From positions 62,001-126,000 of the forward strand of contig CAZGPE010000001.1 of NCBI GenBank assembly GCA_964527585.1: a stretch of DNA of 64,000 nucleotides. The letters run 5' to 3'. The translations under genes and the position numbers were made by a program. Numbering within the stretch: position 1 is the first letter of the stretch; each line of letters opens with the position of its first letter. The stretch is from Fimenecus sp964527585 (GTDB taxonomy: Bacteria; Bacillota; Clostridia; Oscillospirales; Acutalibacteraceae). Below the pieces are notes generated by a model. That model was given only the letters and a program-made list of their open reading frames with translations. It did not search any database and was not told where the DNA came from. This document shows, one piece after another, positions 60,551 to 64,000 of this stretch.

Positions 60551-60916
60551 ATGCGTTTACAGGAATCGGGGGAAATGTATCTCGAAACAATCCTTATTCT
60601 TTCGAAAAAAAGCAGCAGTGTGCGTTCGATTGATATAAGCGAATATATGAATTTCTCTAAACCGAGTGTCAGCAGAGCAGTCAGTTTGCTCAAAGACGGC
60701 GGATATATCCTCGTATCTAAAGACGGATATATCACTCTTACTGCGGAAGGTCTTGAAATTGCCGAAAAAATTTACGAACGGCACACAATTTTGACCAAAT
60801 GTCTTGTCAGCCTCGGCGTAAGCGAAAGTACCGCTTCCGAAGATGCCTGTAAAATCGAACACGATATTTCCGACGAAACATTTAATGCGATAAAAAAATA
60901 CCTCAAGCAGAGTTAA
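60551..60916 (+). CDS. DtxR/MntR-family metal-dependent transcriptional regulator
   Basis: The 121-residue protein has the family layout: an N-terminal winged helix (SGEMYLETILILSKK, then RSIDISEYMNFSKPSVSRAV as recognition helix) and a helical dimerisation and metal-binding half with LTAEGLEIAEKIYERHTILT and EDACKIEHDISDETF. Glu/His ligands for Mn or Fe are visible in the second half. There is no SH3-like C-terminal domain. No metal transporter is adjacent, so its targets are unknown. AGAGGTG precedes the ATG. Confidence 0.9.
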   Translation: MRLQESGEMYLETILILSKKSSSVRSIDISEYMNFSKPSVSRAVSLLKDGGYILVSKDGYITLTAEGLEIAEKIYERHTILTKCLVSLGVSESTASEDACKIEHDISDETFNAIKKYLKQS

Positions 60917-60930
60917 CACTCTGCTTTTTT
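60906..60930 (+). terminator. Terminator between the regulator and uxaB
   Basis: AGCAGAGT (60906-60913) pairs with ACTCTGCT (60918-60925) over TAAC, followed by a T tract. The stem overlaps the stop codon of the regulator and lies only 18 nt before the uxaB start. Confidence 0.8.
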
Positions 60931-60947
60931 AATTGGAAGTGATTAAA

Positions 60948-62276
60948 ATGAAAGAACAGATAATTCAATTCGGAACGGGAAATTTTTTAAGGGCATTTGC
61001 CGATGAATTTGTCGATACGATGAACAAAAAAGGACTTCTTGATGCCGGCATCGTTACCGTTCAGTCCACCGATTCGCAAACGGGAAAAACGATAAACTCT
61101 CAAAACGGAAAGTATCATATTCTTGTTCGTGGAATAAAAGACGGCAAAAAAGTCTGTGAATTAACCGAAATTTCCTCAATCAGCCGTTGCATTAACGCCA
61201 ATGAAGAATTCGGCAAGGTCTGTGAGTTGGCACACAATCCGGATATTAAAATTATTATTTCCAACACCACCGAAGCCGGAATTTGTTTTGATCCTTCCTG
61301 TAAATTCGACAGTGCCGTTGTTAAATCCTTCCCCGCAAAAATCACAAAGTTGATGTACGGACGGTTCAAATGCGGTTATGACGGATTTACCGTAATTTGC
61401 TGTGAACTTATCGACAACAATGCACAACTGCTTAAAAAATATGTTCTTGAATACGCTCGTTTGTGGAACTTGGAAGATGAGTTTTCACAATGGGTAGAAG
61501 AAAAGAATTCTTTTCACAACTCGCTTGTCGATCGAATTGTTTCGGGATTTCCGAAAGACGAATACAGTCGGATTTGTTCCGAATACAATATCGACGATAA
61601 ACTTCTCGATGTTGCGGAACCTTATCATTTTTGGGCAATCGAAGGAAACCTCGAAAATATTTTACCGTTAAATGAAGCCGATATAAATGCCGTTTGGACA
61701 AATGATATTACACCGTACAAAAAAAGAAAAGTGCGCCTTCTCAATGCAACTCATACTTTACTTGTATTTCCCTCAATGCTTATGGGGATAGAATGTGTCA
61801 AAGAGAGTATGGGCAATCCCCTGCTTCGCAGTTTTGCCGATGAATGTATGTACTCTTACACGATTAAAACTCTCTCGGACACAGCCGAAACCCGTGAATA
61901 TATAAAATCGGTCATCGAACGCTTTGAAAACCCGTATATTTCACACCGTTGGCAGTCGATATCGCTGAATTCGGTCAGCAAATTCAAATCGAGAGTTTTG
62001 CCGATAATCTATGACCTTATTTCTCTCGGAGAAAAGGTTCCCATGCACTTTTCGTTCTCTTTAGCTTGCCTGATTTTTTGGTACAAAACAAGAGAAGCTT
62101 CGGACGAAAAAGAAAACATCGAAATAATAAAATCGGGTACTCTCGACGAAATACTTCGAGACTCTCGATTTTGGGGAAAAAGTCTTGAATTTTTGAGTGA
62201 AGATGTCGAAAAATGCTATAAAAAGCTTGAACAAACCGATGCACAGGAGACACTGAAATGGATTATGTCATTATAA
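60948..62276 (+). CDS. uxaB: Tagaturonate reductase (altronate oxidoreductase)
   Basis: The 442-residue protein belongs to the mannitol dehydrogenase superfamily, UxaB branch. The N-terminal IIQFGTGNFLRAFADEF binds NAD(H), and KKRKVRLLNATHTLLV near residue 260 carries the catalytic Lys and Asn-x-x-His. It interconverts tagaturonate and altronate in galacturonate breakdown. ATG 60948 follows GGAAG. It overlaps uxaA by 19 nt. UxaC is not in the window. Confidence 0.92.
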   Translation: MKEQIIQFGTGNFLRAFADEFVDTMNKKGLLDAGIVTVQSTDSQTGKTINSQNGKYHILVRGIKDGKKVCELTEISSISRCINANEEFGKVCELAHNPDIKIIISNTTEAGICFDPSCKFDSAVVKSFPAKITKLMYGRFKCGYDGFTVICCELIDNNAQLLKKYVLEYARLWNLEDEFSQWVEEKNSFHNSLVDRIVSGFPKDEYSRICSEYNIDDKLLDVAEPYHFWAIEGNLENILPLNEADINAVWTNDITPYKKRKVRLLNATHTLLVFPSMLMGIECVKESMGNPLLRSFADECMYSYTIKTLSDTAETREYIKSVIERFENPYISHRWQSISLNSVSKFKSRVLPIIYDLISLGEKVPMHFSFSLACLIFWYKTREASDEKENIEIIKSGTLDEILRDSRFWGKSLEFLSEDVEKCYKKLEQTDAQETLKWIMSL

Positions 62277-63622
62277 ATTCTTCGGATAATGTAAAAGTTT
62301 CATTAAAAACAGCCCATAAATATGCGTTAAGAGATATAAAAAAGGGCGAAGAAATAATTAAGTACGGATTTCCCATCGGAAAAGCGACACGGGATATTTC
62401 ACAAGGCGAACAGGTACATACTCATAACCTGAAAACTTCACTCGACGAAATATCGGAATGGAAATACAAAAATCAGCCCGTTTTACAGACTGAAAAAACC
62501 GAACCCGTAAAAATATCGGCTTATCCGAGATATAGCGGCGAAATCGGAATCAGAAACGATATATGGATAATAAACACTGTCGGCTGTGTCAACAAAACCG
62601 CCGAAATACTCAGTAAAAAAACAGGTGCTTTTTGTTTTACCCATCCTTACGGTTGCAGTCAGTTGGGAGAAGATTTTCTTAACACGCAAAAACTGCTGTG
62701 CGGTTTGATTAAGCATCCGAATGCGGGCGGAGTCCTCGTTTTAGGTCTCGGATGTGAAAACAACAACATAGACTCACTCAAAAGTGTACTCGGAGAATAT
62801 GACAAAAACAGAGTAAGATTTCTCAACACTCAAGACTGTGCGGATGAAATCGAAGAAGGTATTAAACTTATCAACGAACTTAAAGAATATGCAAGCCGTG
62901 ATAAAAAACAGTCTTTTCCGATTTCCGCACTTAAAGTCGGACTCAAATGTGGAGGAAGCGACGGACTCTCCGGAATAACGGCAAATGCGATGATCGGAAG
63001 ATTTACCGACCGCATTGTTTCAATGGGCGCAAGTGCGGTTCTTACCGAAGTTCCCGAAATGTTCGGCGCCGAACAAATACTTCTCGACAGATGCGTAAAT
63101 GAAAATGTATTCGAAAAAGCCGTTAATATGATAAATGACTTTAAGCGTTATTATATTTCACACTCTTTACCGATAAGCGAAAATCCGTCTCCGGGAAACA
63201 AAGAAGGCGGAATCACAACTCTTGAAGAAAAATCACTCGGATGCGTTCAAAAAGGCGGACATTCTCCGATAAACGATGTTCTCGATTATGCGCAAAAAAT
63301 CAAGACCGACGGGCTTTCCCTTCTCAACGGTCCGGGTAACGATATTGTTGCCTGCGCAAATCTTACGGCAGCAGGCTGTCATATCATCCTTTTTTCAACC
63401 GGCAGAGGTACTCCTTTGGGAGCGCCGGTTCCTACCCTGAAAATATCGAGCAACACTTCGCTTTACCGTCAAAAAACGAATTGGATAGATTTCGATGCGC
63501 AATCGGGAAACGATGAAGAATTCTTTAACTTAATTGTCGATACGGTAAACGGAAAAGAATGTAAAAACGAAGAAAACGCTTACCGTGAAATAGCGATTTT
63601 CAAAAACGGAGTAACATTATAA
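62258..63622 (+). CDS. uxaA: Altronate dehydratase
   Basis: The 454-residue protein has an N-terminal SAF domain (about 1-85, with GEQVHTHNLKT) and a C-terminal domain with RYSGEIGIRNDIWIINTVGCV, THPYGCSQLG, GVLVLGLGCENN and the late LKVGLKCGGSDGLSGITAN and ANLTAAGCHI segments. It dehydrates altronate to 2-keto-3-deoxygluconate and needs Fe2+. It is a little shorter than the usual 490-500 residues. It overlaps uxaB by 19 nt, giving an operon for pectin-derived uronate use. Confidence 0.93.
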   Translation: MDYVIINSSDNVKVSLKTAHKYALRDIKKGEEIIKYGFPIGKATRDISQGEQVHTHNLKTSLDEISEWKYKNQPVLQTEKTEPVKISAYPRYSGEIGIRNDIWIINTVGCVNKTAEILSKKTGAFCFTHPYGCSQLGEDFLNTQKLLCGLIKHPNAGGVLVLGLGCENNNIDSLKSVLGEYDKNRVRFLNTQDCADEIEEGIKLINELKEYASRDKKQSFPISALKVGLKCGGSDGLSGITANAMIGRFTDRIVSMGASAVLTEVPEMFGAEQILLDRCVNENVFEKAVNMINDFKRYYISHSLPISENPSPGNKEGGITTLEEKSLGCVQKGGHSPINDVLDYAQKIKTDGLSLLNGPGNDIVACANLTAAGCHIILFSTGRGTPLGAPVPTLKISSNTSLYRQKTNWIDFDAQSGNDEEFFNLIVDTVNGKECKNEENAYREIAIFKNGVTL

Positions 63623-63624
63623 GC

Positions 63625-63652
63625 AAAGCCACACAAAATGTGTGGCTTTTTT
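63625..63652 (+). terminator. Terminator of the uxaBA operon
   Basis: AAAGCCACACA (63625-63635) pairs with TGTGTGGCTTT (63639-63649), with a T tract beyond. Confidence 0.9.
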
Positions 63653-63658
63653 ATATAA

Positions 63659-63685
63659 CAAAAAACCGCCCGTAAAAACGGACGG
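63659..63685 (-). terminator. Terminator after tRNA-Thr
   Basis: CCGTCCG (63685-63679) pairs with CGGGCGG (63672-63666, one G-U) on the minus strand, followed by T6-7. Confidence 0.8.
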
Positions 63686-63689
63686 AATT

Positions 63690-63765
63690 TGGAGCTGATA
63701 GTCGGACTCGAACCGACGACCTGCGCATTACGAATGCGCTGCTCTACCAACTGAGCCATATCAGC
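63690..63765 (-). tRNA. tRNA-Thr(CGU)
   Basis: The minus strand folds into a cloverleaf with acceptor GCTGATA (63765-63759) and TATCAGC (63700-63694) and encoded CCA (63692-63690). The anticodon loop TTCGTAA gives CGT (63732-63730). The GGTTCGAGTCC T-arm is standard. Confidence 0.96.
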
Positions 63766-63877
63766 ATTTGAAAATCACCTAAAATACATTAAGTAAAACG
63801 GCTTAATATATTATATATAAAATGCAACTGTTTTGCAAGAGGTAATTTTTCAAATTATGCTTTTTATATTGCGTAAT

Positions 63878-64000
63878 TTACAGGACATACTCACGCCATT
63901 TGTCGAACTCAAATATAAGAGTATCTTTTTTATGGCTGTCGCTTGAGAGAATAAACTGACCGCCTTTTTCTTTTATATAATCGACTATCGGTTTTGACGG
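63878..64000 (-). CDS. PHP-domain phosphatase (histidinol-phosphatase-like), C-terminal end (partial)
   Basis: Only the last 40 residues are in the window. The frame reads SKPIVDYIKEKGGQFILSSD and then SHKKDTLIFEFDKWREYVL before the TAA. The FILSSDSH segment is the C-terminal metal-binding Asp/His motif of the PHP family, as in HisK-type histidinol phosphatase. The rest lies beyond 64000, so the exact function cannot be set. Confidence 0.65.
   Translation of the reverse strand, partial: PSKPIVDYIKEKGGQFILSSDSHKKDTLIFEFDKWREYVL

Overview
The window reads as a chromosomal segment of an obligately anaerobic, low-to-mid G+C Gram-positive bacterium of the class Clostridia, probably a gut member of the Oscillospirales/Eubacteriales. 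Supporting signs are a class III ribonucleotide reductase, an [FeFe]-hydrogenase plus NfnAB electron-bifurcation cluster, PyrK/PyrD(B)-type dihydroorotate dehydrogenase, single-chain PurL, a PurO-type IMP cyclohydrolase, a SpoVB-like flippase next to mazG and rqcP, strong AGGAGG ribosome sites and many T-tailed terminators. The genus cannot be fixed from the sequence. A run of exactly 100 N at 50391-50490 shows it comes from a scaffolded draft or metagenome assembly.

Layout. 1-3400 (+): tail of a CmpB-type membrane protein, then nrdD-nrdG behind a promoter overlapped by two NrdR-like boxes. 3406-6480: a low-molecular-weight tyrosine phosphatase and a YfhO-type membrane protein. 6492-12857 (-): nfnA-nfnB-hydC-hydB-hydA, linking NAD(H), NADP(H), ferredoxin and H2. 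13400-22362 (-): pyrimidine operon pyrC-carB-pyrK-pyrD-pyrF-pyrE-pyrB-pyrI behind one promoter and a leader terminator; carA is absent. 22364-33929 (-): purine operon purE-C-F-M-N-O-V-D-L under a ZTP riboswitch. 34001-35040 (-): azlC-azlD exporter. 35945-36547 (+): cytidylate-kinase-like gene. 36608-47705 (-): a housekeeping run recJ-rel-dtd-MBL-hemZ-nucleoside kinase-flippase-mazG-HU-rqcP. 47998-49902 (+): a CapD/PglF-type nucleotide-sugar dehydratase.

The more accessory part starts at about 49900. It holds an interspersed repeat element interrupted by the N gap, a candidate small RNA, tRNA-Pro(UGG), a three-gene cassette (Sel1 repeats, J-domain coiled coil, HIRAN), an alpha/beta hydrolase with two integral membrane proteins (one DUF5058), a membrane diguanylate cyclase, a cysteine-rich protein, a HAD phosphatase, an anaerobic sulfatase-maturase-like radical SAM enzyme, a DtxR-like regulator, uxaB-uxaA for altronate/tagaturonate breakdown, tRNA-Thr(CGU) and the end of a PHP-domain phosphatase.

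Most striking observations: the uncharacterised Sel1/J-domain/HIRAN cassette; a composite repeat found three times, with about 64/65-bp palindromic units in variable number on both sides of a conserved core; a promoter-hairpin-terminator unit that looks like an unannotated small RNA; a PurF homologue without the catalytic cysteine inside the purine operon; PurH split into two genes; a possible translation-coupled attenuator before pyrC; and the N gap, whose flanks are an exact 55-bp duplicate and so is probably an assembly artefact.
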